A stretch of DNA of 64,000 bases from Musa acuminata AAA Group. Its lineage: Eukaryota > Streptophyta > Magnoliopsida > Zingiberales > Musaceae. The position numbers and the translations under genes are program-made. Numbering within the stretch: position 1 is the stretch's first letter; each line of letters begins with the position of its first letter. The notes below the pieces were generated by a model that was not told the DNA's origin, did not search any database, and saw nothing but the letters and a program-made list of their open reading frames with translations. Positions 46,836 through 58,400 of the stretch are shown here, piece by piece. The stretch is from the NCBI RefSeq assembly GCF_036884655.1, contig NC_088357.1, positions 3,835,001-3,899,000 on the forward strand, given 5' to 3'.

Positions 46836-49800
46836 CTACCGGAAAAGCCTAGGCACTGATCTCTTCGGTATTTTTCCTTCGAGCTTGAGTCTTCTATATG
46901 CTTCTCTAATGTGGCAAGGCCTGATTGGCCCACTCTCCTTCCTTTCTGTCATCACAATTCTAGCTGCAGCATAAAAATGTGTTAAGCAAAATTCAGAAAC
47001 AACACAACTGCATTATTTTTAGCATAAATACATCATTTGCAGACCATACAATGGTAATTGATGAAAATGCTCGAGTGAAAGCTGTAATGTGCAGTAAGTT
47101 GCATGTCTCACATGTGCCAGGTCATGTCAACCAGAGGCAGTACAGTTCATATCAAGGGAGTAAAAGTTGCATGTCTCAGAACTGACAGGTAGTACACAGT
47201 TCAAATCAAGGCAGTAAGTTGAGAGTAAGTTGCATGTCTCAGAACTGACAGGTAGTACAGTTCAAATCAAGGGAGTAAGTTCAGAGTAAGTTGCATATCT
47301 CAGAACTGACAGGTAGTACAGTTCATATCAAGGGCATTCCAACACATAATGACTTGAATAGAAAAGTTGTCATCCAGTGCCAACAAGATAGTCTCTGATT
47401 TGTTTCTCCCCATACCTGGTCAGGTTATTACATCTTTCTCCACCAATTGATCACTCTTAAAATAGAAACAAGAGCCTTTCTAGTCCCTGTCTTAAGTAAC
47501 ACTTTGATAAGCCATCACTTAGGACTCAGACTTGACTGAAATAAATAAATATTGGACTGTTTCTAATCCCAAACCATAAAGCTAAGAGTTTCAAACAAAA
47601 TATGATTTAATATCCCTAGCAAAAAAAGTAATCAAACTCAAACTCATGATTACCCGATATATCATAAACAACTAAACTAAATCCTATGCCAAGAACAGTC
47701 ACTTTCCAGAAGACTATTGAAAATTAATCAGAGAAACCATATAAACAAAACAAAAATAAAAAGAAATTACAACTAAAACAATATTGTACTTAACTCTAAA
47801 TTTATTTGCTAAACCTAACTATGACACACCTAGGACTTCACTCAATTTGTCCTGTGCTACATTGACTTTCTATAGCTAACAATGGGTTACACTATCCAGG
47901 TCTGGCAAAAGTAGACATCACTAGACTAAGCGTATTAAAAGATAAAAAAATAATATTAACCTTTAGCATCTTCCAACCAGATCAAATGCATACAAATAGA
48001 AAAACAAAAACATGTTTTCACAGAGATCTTCATAATGGCAAGAAGTGAGAAAAAGAAGGTGACATTTTAACCAACGAAGCAGATTAAGTACAGGATCATG
48101 TTTGAAGAAAACATAAAATCACCTTCACAATTAGTGTTTAATAAGAAGAAAATTATCTGGTGATAAGTAAACATAATTAGGGTAAAAAAGAAAATTCAAC
48201 ATCTAAATCTGGACCTCTATGTCATGAATGTGTCATATTCTTGTTGAATGGCCAATCCTACATGAAGATATAGACCCTCACTTGTTCTGTTGACTACACA
48301 TGACTAGAAGATCGTGCATGTAGGATCCATGAAAGAGTTGTTTTCTTGTACAACAAAGATAAAGTGGCAACAGAAGACCAAAGTTTGAGACTGTTCATTA
48401 TGCTCTAAGAATTCAACAGAGCTAAAAAGCACAAATAAAAGAGAAAAATAAGGAAGCAGCTGCAGTGAACAGAATCAACTTGCATACGGAATCAGATAAA
48501 GCTCACTTAATTTAACTATTACTCTTCAATACTTGTAACTTGCCTGTCTCAATCAGCTCCCCAACAAACATTTTTGCTATTCCAGACACCACTATGGTCA
48601 TTGGTATAGAAATCTTTTGGCTTCCTGTGATGCTTGTTAATAGCTGTAGAAAAAAAGATCACAATGCATGTTATAAAGAAATAGCTAAACTAGCAAGCAA
48701 GAGAATAGTAAGTGGCATATTACTAATTAACTATATTTTGCTGCACAGTTAAGATTCTTGTACATGATAAGAAAGTAGTGCATCTCAAAATAAGAAATAA
48801 TAGAACTAAAAAGTTCCAATAAGGTAGTTAGGCAATGTGAAATGAAAGAAAATTTTATGTAATAAAAGAATTTTGAACTAATCATAGGACCTAAAAATTG
48901 TCGATTATTAATGGTATAATATCTAGAAAGTTATGTCTCCTACTCTTAGTTACAACCTATTGATCAAAAAACAAAAAAGATGATAATGCAAGTCTCATGC
49001 TTATCTCCTAGTTTGATGAATAGGCATGACACCCCTTGAAGCATATATGTCTTCACGTTTGCTCCTAAATGGCAAGTTGAGTGAAACGGTAAACATACCC
49101 TTCTCATGTTAGCTTTCTGAAACCCAGATCTCCTAAACGACTCATAACGACTCATTTGCTCCTCCGTAAACTGGGAAAGTATTGCCCTGAAAGTAAATCG
49201 ATGTAAGCAACGAAGAAACAATGCATAAAATCATTTACTCAAGAATGATCTGCAGAATAAAGTGCAACCGACATGAAATAAAGGAAATCATAGACTCACT
49301 CAAGAAAAAAACTTGGATAGCAGATGTTCACGGCTAATTACAGATTACCCCCGTTGTTAGGCTTCATTAGCATCTCGATCCCTAGACTTAAAAAATTTAA
49401 ATTGGAATCCTTATAGTTATAAAAGTAAAACATCAATCTCCATGTACCCTAATATCGTCGGTTTTATTGATGGAAGTACGAAAACAATATGCAAAAAAAT
49501 AATTTCAACATCTCGATTATGTTTTTTGTGGTGGCGGACGATACTACCGCTGGAGTCATGGGTGATTGTTGTGGATAAAGAGGGAGAGCGACTACGAGGG
49601 GTGAGACGACAATGTAGATGCAGAGCATCGGCTCTGTGTCATCGTCTCACCTCTCGTCGCCGCTCTCCCTCCTCATCCAGCGACGTCGTAGTCCACCACC
49701 ATCGAAAACGTAATTAAGATATCAAAATTACTTTTTTACCCATCGATTTCGTAGTTCTATCGATAAAATCGACGACATTATGATAAATGAAACTAGATGT

Positions 49801-50734
49801 TCACTTTCATAATTATAGAGATTATAATATATTTTTTTGAAGTCCTCTATTATATGATAAATTTTTTAAGTCTAACTATAGGGGTAATAGTAGATATTTG
49901 CTACGTTTACTTGATGAAGAAAAAATTAATTTCAACCCATTATTCTAGAGCCACAGAATGGCAGCTATTGCAGATCTGAGAAAACTGGCAACAAAATTTT
50001 CAATCCTCGAGCTCAGAGATATCAGAAACCAAGTCATTCCGGGACAAACCTGCATTACCGTTTGATATGATATCCTGAAGGTAGAGCACCATAGCTCCTC
50101 CAAACATTGTCTACGAGAACACGATTTGAAGATCCGAAACAAAGCCATCTAAACGGATCTCAGCGACTCCTAATTATTTAAAGTCATTCAAAATAACCAA
50201 GAAATCAAATCCATGAATAAAAAAAGAAACAGCATGCTCCAGATTAAAGCCCTAATTTCAACCAAATTATCTCAATTTCCTATTTTTCTTTCTTGATCAA
50301 ATTGAAGATCCCAAGATTGGTGCAAATCAGATTCTACGGAGCTAAAGAAACGGGAGAATTCCCTAATAAAAAATGGTTGACACCAAGATCAAACATCAAT
50401 GAACACCAACATGATTCTTTGAGAGGGTTTAGTGTGGGACAAGAACTCACTGCATCTTGACCATCTTATCAGGGTCGCCGCCAGAAGGGAGCTTCCCGAA
50501 CTCCACATCCATATTCTCCTCCTCCTCCTCCTCATCCTCCTCCTTCCCTTTCCCACCACCGCCGGCGGCGGGTGCGCCCGGAGGAGCGGAGGCCGGAGGC
50601 TGCGACCGGGCGTCGGCCTCCTCCTCATCGCCGTCTACGGCGTCAGCAACAGCCACGGCATCCTCCTCGGGAGGAATGGGCGACTCCGGCGGCGACTCTT
50701 GCTCTTCCACGGCAGCCTCGAAAGGGTCCTTCAT
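46836..50734 (-). CDS. TAF11: TFIID subunit 11 (TAF11)
   Basis: Histone-fold subunit of TFIID that pairs with TAF13 and contacts TBP/TFIIA at promoters. Four exons join in frame: 50451-50734, 49099-49186, 48544-48643 and 46836-46963. The product is 199 residues. The N-terminal half is acidic and disordered (MKDPFEAAVEEQESPPESP, then a Glu/Asp-rich run). The conserved TAFII28 domain follows: FTEEQMSRYESFRRSGFQKA, SITGSQKISIPMTIVVSGIA, KMFVGELIET, RIVMTERKESGPIRPCHIRE, AYRRLKLEGKIPKRSVPRLFR and stop. The third intron starts with GC instead of GT (ACAG then gcaagt at 48543). MKDPFEAAVE is the usual start; an ATG ten codons upstream is in frame. Intron 1 holds a foldback MITE and intron 3 a minisatellite. 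Confidence 0.95.
47085..47340. repeat. Intronic minisatellite, about 4 units of 55-65 bp
   Basis: In TAF11 intron 3. The blocks 'aagttgcatgtctca', 'actgacaggtagtacag' and 'tcaaatcaagggagtaagtt' recur four times with small differences. The first unit is the most diverged ('gtgccaggtcatgtcaacc'). Confidence 0.85.
49335..49897. mobile_element. Foldback MITE (about 560-bp imperfect palindrome) in TAF11 intron 1
   Basis: The left arm (about 49340-49610) pairs with the reverse complement of the right arm (about 49640-49890). Landmarks are 'attaccccc...gttag' at the left against 'ctaac...ggggtaat' at the right; 'agacttaaaaaattta' against 'aaattttttaagtct'; 'aatatcgtcggttttat' against 'ataaaatcgacgacatt'; and the central GC-rich stem 'agggagagcg' (49581) against 'cgctctccct' (49661). 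There is no coding capacity. Foldback elements of this type are non-autonomous DNA transposons. The target duplication is not resolved. Confidence 0.8.
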
Positions 50735-50936
50735 CCTTCCGCCTCCGCAAACCCTCGCACTCACCCCTATTTATCGTTTCACTTTCCCGGTTGAGGAAGG
50801 CCATTGGATTGAGAGGCGGTCCAAATCGGGCCGGTTGTTCGGCCCAATAGCTAATTGGCCTCCAATTTTGCTATCTCAACATGAACATCTATCCTTTCAA
50901 ATCTTAGAAATAGCATATTTACCCTTTAATTAATTA

Positions 50937-50968
<32 letters not shown>

Positions 50969-52141
50969 GTTAACATTTCTCCCAAAAATAATCAAGTTGA
51001 ATATATTTGTCCCATTTTTATTATTTTAACCAATTATTTGGCCCTTTATGCTTCCTCAAAAATTTTTAAGAAGATATTGATATCATCTTTGGTTTCAATA
51101 TCATATATAAATTATTGATGAATTTTAGTAATTATTAGAAAAGGACCCGTCTCTCTCGTTCACAGCGTTCAGCCTAGCTTGTGTTGGCACGTTGTTGCAG
51201 CAGTAGCATCAAGCTCAAACGAAGCTACGGCTCATTCTATTAATGACTTGTCATGCTGATGCCAAGAACAAACACTACAGTGTCCGGAATATGATGTTCA
51301 CTATCGGGTATAGTGCTTCATGGTATCTTTTCTCCAAGTCTTATGCATATCCCTTGCAGTCACCACTTTGTCGCAGCCTTAACACTATGAAAGCTTGTTT
51401 ATCGAGTTAGTCAACTCTCCCGTGCTTGTCATCTGATCTCACGCGCCTCGACTGTATCTAATTCTCATGCTAAAAGGAGGGAATATTATAGAGCTCATGA
51501 GAACTGCATGTGGTCGTTGTCGAACATTCTTGGAGTTTTGTGCTCATTGTCCCCTTCGATTGATAAGGACTTAGTGATCTACTAAGATCGAGGAGGGCTT
51601 TGTGTTCCATCACTGGTTTTAACGCAGTTCGAAGTTGTACGTTTCCCCCTTATCAAGGATGCTGATTGCAGAGACAGTGGAGGATGTATTTGTTTGATGT
51701 TGCTTACACCATTTGTTTAGTTGTGTACATGCAATTGCTGGCTTCTATTTTCTATGTCATCAAAGCTCAACTTGCAATAAATGTTAGTATATTTTATCTA
51801 GGGTTGAGGAACCAAGGAGAGGAGGAAGAAGAAGAAGATGAGACCGAAGCCAGAGAAGAAGCTTGGATGACAGTGGACAATATGTTTCCTTGTGGTGGTT
51901 GACTAACGTGGACTTTCAAGAGAACAACTAGCAACAGTAAACCCCATGGCCATAACATTCTTGCCCTCTCGACCAACCACCTTCCTCGTTTGTAGACCAT
52001 CCATGACCTTCCACCTTGTTTGAAGGACTGGCCACCATTAATATTTACACCATTCTGTATACCCAGAAACCCTAATGCAGTTGGGAAGAGAGAGAGAGTT
52101 ATTGGCAGAGAAAGGAAAAGGAAGACGCATCTTTGCACTGT
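50735..52141. other. TAF11 promoter and spacer to the purine permease
   Basis: Contains the TAF11 leader, an (AT)n run at 50945-50968, and a 51150-51900 stretch of mixed composition with retroelement-like texture but no recognised protein. The part next to 52142 should be the permease 3' UTR. Confidence 0.4.
50945..50968. repeat. (AT)n microsatellite
   Basis: Twelve uninterrupted AT dinucleotides upstream of the TAF11 gene. Confidence 0.95.
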
Positions 52142-53269
52142 TCAAGTGTTCTCATCAACTCCACTCCCACCAGTACCCTCTGTCTTTCCCGTCTCCTTCC
52201 TTCCCGTCATTGCCATTACCGTCTCCTCCTTGTTGGTGCGCGTTCCGTACAGATAGGAAGCGAAGCCCCAGAGGCAGAGCAGCATGGCCACCGCCTTGGA
52301 GCCGCCGAACTCGTCGCCGAACACCAGCACGCCGCCCAGCACATTGACCGGCAGCAGCGCCGTCATGCAGATGCCGCTGTGGACCGAGGACGTCAGGAAC
52401 ACCATCCCCGCGGTGCCCATGAAGCAAAGCTGCCAGCTCGCTGCGGTGGTCCCCACCACCACCCAGTAGTGGGCGGCGCCTAGGTCCCAAGCGTCCTCCC
52501 TCCTCCACCCTCCGCTGGCCACCATCCCGGCCGCCGCCAGCGCCGTCGCCGACGCCTCCATCAGCAGCTGCACCTCCACCGCCGTCCTGTACCCGTTCAC
52601 CCCGCGGTAGACGAGCTGCATGACCGGGAGGTACACCGCGAAGAGCCCGGCGGCGCCGAGGGTGGCGGCGAAGCCGAGGAAGAAGTGGCCGCGGTCGACG
52701 CCGGCGGAGTGGTCGCCGGACGAGTTCAAGGCCAGAAGAACAGAGCTAAGTGTCAACAGAACGACACAGTTGAGGTTGGAGAAGGTCAAGGGATGGCGGA
52801 TGAGAAGCGCCGAGAGGATAAGCGTGAAGCCGAGCTGCGACGAGAGAAGGAGCGAGGAAGTGGAGACCGGAAGGTAGGACGCGCCGCAGGAGAAGAGCAG
52901 GTTGTTGACGCCCAACAGGAGACCAAGGAAGAGGGACAGATAGAGGAGGCGAGGACTGAAGCAAGAGAAGGGACGGGAGGAGGGAGAATGTGTAAGGTAT
53001 ATGAGGGGGAGGAGGAGAGGAAACCCGGCCGACTGGACCAGGGTGGAGACCCAGCGGTTGGAGCCGCCATGGACGAAGTAAAACCGGGAGAGCAGAGAGG
53101 AGGATAGGGAGCCGAGGATGAGAGACGCGTACGTGGCAGCCAAGAGGAAGTGGTTCGACGTCGACCGATTGTTTGCTGCCTCACGGGACTCCAAAGCAGC
53201 GTCCTCGCCGTCGCCTCCTCCTCTTCCTCTTTCTTCGTCGAGTTGGGAGTGATTGGTTTGCTTCTCCAT
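52142..53269 (-). CDS. PUP: Purine permease (PUP family, DMT superfamily)
   Basis: Plasma- or endomembrane transporter of the plant PUP family, whose members carry adenine, cytokinins and in some cases alkaloids or vitamin B6. Single exon of 375 residues, the usual size. A hydrophilic N-terminal tail ([20 protein letters not shown]) precedes about ten hydrophobic segments. Family landmarks include [96 protein letters not shown] (a Gly/Ala-rich helix), and [25 protein letters not shown] near the end. The frame is open 23 codons further upstream through an ATG in the (AT)n(AC)n tract, but MEKQ is the natural start. The exact substrate cannot be told from sequence. Confidence 0.92.
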   Translation of the reverse strand: MEKQTNHSQLDEERGRGGGDGEDAALESREAANNRSTSNHFLLAATYASLILGSLSSSLLSRFYFVHGGSNRWVSTLVQSAGFPLLLPLIYLTHSPSSRPFSCFSPRLLYLSLFLGLLLGVNNLLFSCGASYLPVSTSSLLLSSQLGFTLILSALLIRHPLTFSNLNCVVLLTLSSVLLALNSSGDHSAGVDRGHFFLGFAATLGAAGLFAVYLPVMQLVYRGVNGYRTAVEVQLLMEASATALAAAGMVASGGWRREDAWDLGAAHYWVVVGTTAASWQLCFMGTAGMVFLTSSVHSGICMTALLPVNVLGGVLVFGDEFGGSKAVAMLLCLWGFASYLYGTRTNKEETVMAMTGRKETGKTEGTGGSGVDENT

Positions 53270-53306
53270 CAGATACACAGATAAAGTGGAGGGAAGGCCA
53301 GGGAAG

Positions 53307-53341
53307 ATATATATATATATATATGCACACACACACACACC
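53307..53341. repeat. Compound microsatellite (AT)9 G (CA)8 at the PUP promoter
   Basis: It lies 38-72 bases upstream of the PUP start codon. On the minus strand the AT run may double as the TATA region. Length variation here would alter the leader or core promoter. Confidence 0.8.
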
Positions 53342-55402
53342 AAGTTGACATGATGGTCGTTCGCCAATTCTTGTGATGCATCTCGTGAAACTTCATGATT
53401 TGGGCCGGGAGTTGGATCAGATAGACACTGACTATGTGCGCTTGTTGGGTCATACGGGAGCAGAGACGACACGTAAACCGCCGTGAGATCTATAGTGGAA
53501 TTGAGCCCGAAGGCTCAAGCATGCCAGAATTAATTTGGAGATCTTTCTTCCTCGTCTCTCGACGTCGTAATAATTATTGATCAATATCATTCCATCTAAA
53601 AACTACTTCTGAGTAGAATAACATACATGTGAAACTTGAATTGATTGTATATCGTTAATACGTGGTCTAAATAAGTTCTGAATAAAGAGCGTATATTGTT
53701 TATGCAGTAGCTCAACCTTATCTTTGACTAGTGGGAGCAATAAGAGGAGGCGTTCAACTCATGGTTTAGGACCAGCGGAAAGCTTAATCCACCCATTACT
53801 GCTGAGGACAAGCCATGTCGTATGGTTTTACATGGGCTCCGTACCTCACTAACTATGGCGTTGCTTTCTTCTCCTTTGTTCTTCGTAAGGTTATGTTGTC
53901 TTAGCGCAATCAAGTATGGCTGCTTCGTGCTTTGTTTGATGTGATCCAAATCACTAAAACCAACGTAAACATCAATCAGTATTGAAGTCAGTTCGAAGGT
54001 CTATGTCGATCATCCTTATGATTCGATGTAATATTTTGGTTTAGTCCCGTTTCGAAAACAGACAAAAATTAAGATTGATTTATAATAAACTGATGGGCAT
54101 ATTATTATTATTAATTTAATTTTTAAATATTTTTGAGTCAATAATTTATATTTAATAAATTAAAATAATTATCTAATGGGTATATTATTTAGTATATTAG
54201 CCAAATCTCATTCATTATTGCAATGTCGAGGGCATCATGTTGAACGTTGACAATCTACCGTACATGAGCAGCTTTAAAGTTGATTTAATAGGCTCATCAG
54301 GTACGTGACTTCCTTGTTCTATCTGCAAGAGAGGGTAGTGTGTCTTCTTAATTAAAGGCCGCCAGGAAAGTCCGGGCAGCACAGCACAGCAAACGCCAAC
54401 TTAGCACCGACCAGTCTCCAACTTGGTAGCTCCGCCCAAGAAAAAACCTATGGTGGTAGTGCGTCATGTCGCGATGGGCACATAAACCTACCCCGAGCTG
54501 TGCAGGGCACCAAACTGCACCACATGCGCATGGGAGGCACTGTTTAAGATCCGTGGGTGTCACGAGAAAACGAAATCCAATGACAGACATGTTCTTGTAA
54601 ACATGCTAAGTTGGCGAAGACTCGAAGGTAAAGAAAGAACATTGTGATTTCCTCTAATTGTTGAAGAGATTTACGACGCTCAGATCATCACTTTTCGACC
54701 AACAACATGTCGCAATTTGAATTATTATTTACTTCATTAAAGAAGTCTCGGAGATGGAGTAAGCAGAGAAATGTACAAAGGGGAAGAGAAGATAACAAAT
54801 GTAAAGGGCAGAGATTTCTTTTCCCTTGTCACTGTTTCTTCCAAGTTTGAATCATACAACTCTCTGCCGGAGGAGCAGCCTCGGGCTTCATTTTCTAGTC
54901 CAAAGCTTTTACCAACCAGCAGGATAGGGACCGGCCACCGACCCCAACAACAGAGTGGCTTTCGTCCATCCGCCATCAAAAAAAATTCCATGGCGAGAGA
55001 TGCCCAACAACATCCAAAGAAGAAACAAGAATCTAAATCTTTTAAATCCCCCAAGCGGAGAAAAAGAAAAGGCAGAGGAGACATTGTACAAGATCATTTT
55101 GGGCATCAGTTCAGCCAAATGCCACCATGCGCTGTTTCGGGTACACCGGTGACAGCAGTATATTTTCTCCCCAATCATTGTACAAACTGCTCATGGGGAG
55201 GTGCTCCCGAAGGCTCTTGTTTTTATTTCTTGACTGCAGGACGTACTTATTTTCCTTCTTGCACACCGACCAGATTCACGGTTCTCCGATAGCAGCAATT
55301 CATGTTACTTGACCCACATCAGCCAGAAGTTCTTACGAAACCAACGAGTGCTGTGCTGCTCTATATTTCCCAGTTCGGAAAAGCATCTGATTTCCTTGAA
55401 GC
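53342..55402. other. Intergenic region between PUP and the YTH gene
   Basis: Holds the PUP promoter and probably the 3' UTR of the YTH gene. A 54340-54560 stretch is more GC-rich, and overlapping open frames of up to 173 codons (plus strand 54771-55292) are present, but none is recognisable. No gene is called. Confidence 0.4.
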
Positions 55403-58400
55403 TCACTTGCTTGTAGGGATCCCAGTCTGGTGATCCTCCACCTCGATTAACACAAGATTGGGAGTTTTGGACTTTGAATCATCTATCTTTGGGACTTCGA
55501 TCGGTTCATTGTTTCTGGGCTGGAAAAGATATATCAAAAGAATAATAAGAGATCCAAGATTTTATTGCTTGGTAAGGAACACTACTAGCAGACATTGTGG
55601 GAAAATACAAATCAAAATATAAGCACAAAAAGCATGCAATGAATAGTACAAGCACTCGTGAAATGCAGTATCGCCTCTCAATGTAAAAACTTGTAAGGCC
55701 TTCTCACAAAATTAGAATTAATACTACGCACGGATAACTGACTAGCAAATGCTTGCATCAACCTTCGTATCAAAGGGGATAAAAACGAGTTTACATTAAC
55801 CTAAAATAGGAAAATTGAACACTACCCTTATGCATTAAATATCAACTGCAAACAACTATATTAATCTTCCCAAGTTCTTAATGCAGTTAGTTGCCTAGGT
55901 GAGACGTCCCTTCAACTTAACTGATACTTGGAAGAGCCAGTTTGAAAAACCTATGGCATTCAGGGAAAAATTTCTGGAAGCAAAAAATTGATAACCTAGC
56001 CCTTCTGTTAAATTTCTGTGGTACCAATAATGCTTCCTTTAATCTAAATACAAACGCTTAAGACAATATCAGAAAATGAAAATATTGAAAATTAACAACC
56101 ATGATACATATAGGACAGCAAATATTACCAGTGAATTAACCAAACTTGGAGTGTTTGGCCTGTTCCTCTTTTCTTGCATGACTTTCTGCCGATTCTCATA
56201 AAAGCCAAAGTCGTCCAATATGGATGTTTTGAAGGAATAGCTCTTAAAAATGCTTAACATCTCAGTACCTTGAGAAAATTTCACCTGAGGTAGAGGGATT
56301 TAGATTTTATTAGTACCACATTTAATAATGGGATAGCTTACAGAAATATGTTAGACATTACACAATTAATTATTCGCGAAGTTGCAAAGAGAAAAGTTAG
56401 ACCAACAAAGAAAGCTACATAACATCAACAAAAGGATTCCTCAAGATCCCTTGAAGTACACCGAATATTTCTAAGTTAGGGATGATAAGATGGATCAATA
56501 GAAAGATTCCAAGTTAGGGATGATAAGATGGATCAATAGAAAAATTCATCTCGCAAATGGATGTTTCTGTTGCTTTAACAGAAAAGATATTAAATTATAA
56601 AATGTCTTCTTGGAGCTTATTTGCACATAATTGTCATCCAAGTTTGTCTTTGAGAACAAAATCCACAATTTTGACAACAATTTCATTGATACCAAGTCAA
56701 AATACGGAAGACATTTCGTATGTCAAATTTCAAGAACCAGATGTTAAAAGTTGACCTTTCTCAAGATGTAGGTAAGCATTGCAATTATCTTGCAGAGAAA
56801 ATTGTTTCAAGAAGCATACCTCTTGTGTATCCCTGCTGTTCGTAACAGGCTTATTGTCATTATTCTCCAAGATTATGTGTCGAAATTGTGGATTTGGAAC
56901 ATCTTTAATTATGTGCCACTTCACGGGGAAAAACCCATTCCACTTGTCCTGTTGCCAAAAATCCATATCCTTACTGAAATCAACTCGGCCAGTCATTTCA
57001 GCAACACCACAAAACTGACCACTTGCATTAACCTGTGCGTTAAAATTTTTAAAGATATAAGCAAAGAGAAGAAAAAGTTCAATCACTTGAGGACTCATTA
57101 CAACCAAATCACTGTCAGCATAATAATGCTTTGCCATATAAAGGGTAACATTTTGGAAAAGAACAATAAGAAATACATCTTAGAAATCCCAATGTCTATT
57201 CAAATCAAAGGTTGCACTTAAGTACACATACAGAAATGTGAACATACCCATGGAACAACACATATGGCAGCTGACAGCAATCCTATTTGCTAAACATGGC
57301 ACAGAGAGAGCAAAAGAAAAAAAAGAACTTACTTTTGAAAGGGGGGGTTTAAGAGCACAAGGAGTTCAAGGGTGGAAGTCATAAAGGTAAAATTAACATC
57401 CTAACCACTTGGGCTGTTCACTCATTGTTATTTGTTCAACTATTGAACTGCGGTAACAAAAGTTTCTCCCAATCAACAATCAATTTAATAACAAACCTTA
57501 CATGAATGTTTCAGATAGAAGTGCAGTATTATGTACTGTCAAATGGGTCGCTAGGATGCATGTGACTGCAGAACCATGAGATGCACTTGCGAATGGTAAC
57601 AGGTGAATCAAGGATTATAATAAACATGAACAAAGGTAGGCCAACTTACAGAAAAGAAGAGGAAAACAGGACACTTGCTATTTTTTTCTGCCATCTTCTC
57701 TTGTGCAACTTGAAAAGCATTGTCAAGCCTTTTGTTCCCATTTGGAGTGCTTGCCCAGACATTATACTTAATACTCTTGTGAATATCATCCTCGCTATAT
57801 GATTTTATTACAAAGAACAAAGCATGCTCATATTTTGTCTGGAAATCAGGACGATTATATTCATCTTTGTTCACAATATCACTCGATATGCTGCCACTAT
57901 CATTCTTCTCGGCACCAAGTGCTTCCAACGGGTCAACACCAGACTGAGAGCTACTTCTGCTGCCATTGGTTCTAGGACCTCGATTCTGTTCATTCAGCAA
58001 ATCAAAATCACCATGGCTATTTAGCTTATTTTTCACTTTCAGCTTCTCATCATCAATCCAGCTTCGTCCATTTTCTTTCAAGTTAATGGCACTTTTGGAA
58101 CAAAGTAGTTCACCTTTCCCTTGGTTAGCATATACATTGAATTTGCTTATCGGAACATAACCTTTGGACAGAACAGCAGCAGCTCCCTGGAACCATTTAT
58201 TCCATGAAATCATTATGACATGTCAAAAAAATGTATCCGATGTAACTGTTGCCTAATAAGCTAATCTGACAAAATAAATACAACTATATATCGAACAAAA
58301 TGCATTACCTTCTTCACAGGCTTGTGTGCTTGATTTTGAACTGTTATAGGATGTGACACATCAGATGCTAGCGAGGACCCTTTTATTCCCAAGACTGATT

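Noticed and set aside
50735..50764. Start of TAF11 ten codons upstream (MSARVCGGGR).
   Set aside because: MKDPFEAAVE is the start known for plant TAF11; the extension is not conserved to my knowledge.
54356..54400. A string 'ggaaagtccgggc' identical to the P4 strand of bacterial RNase P RNA, in a GC-richer block.
   Set aside because: The matching 3' P4 strand (acagaa...cccggc) is absent and no RNase P-like architecture follows, so it is most likely chance.
54771..55292. Plus-strand open frame of 173 codons.
   Set aside because: No recognisable domain; it overlaps minus-strand frames and probably lies in the downstream region of the YTH gene.
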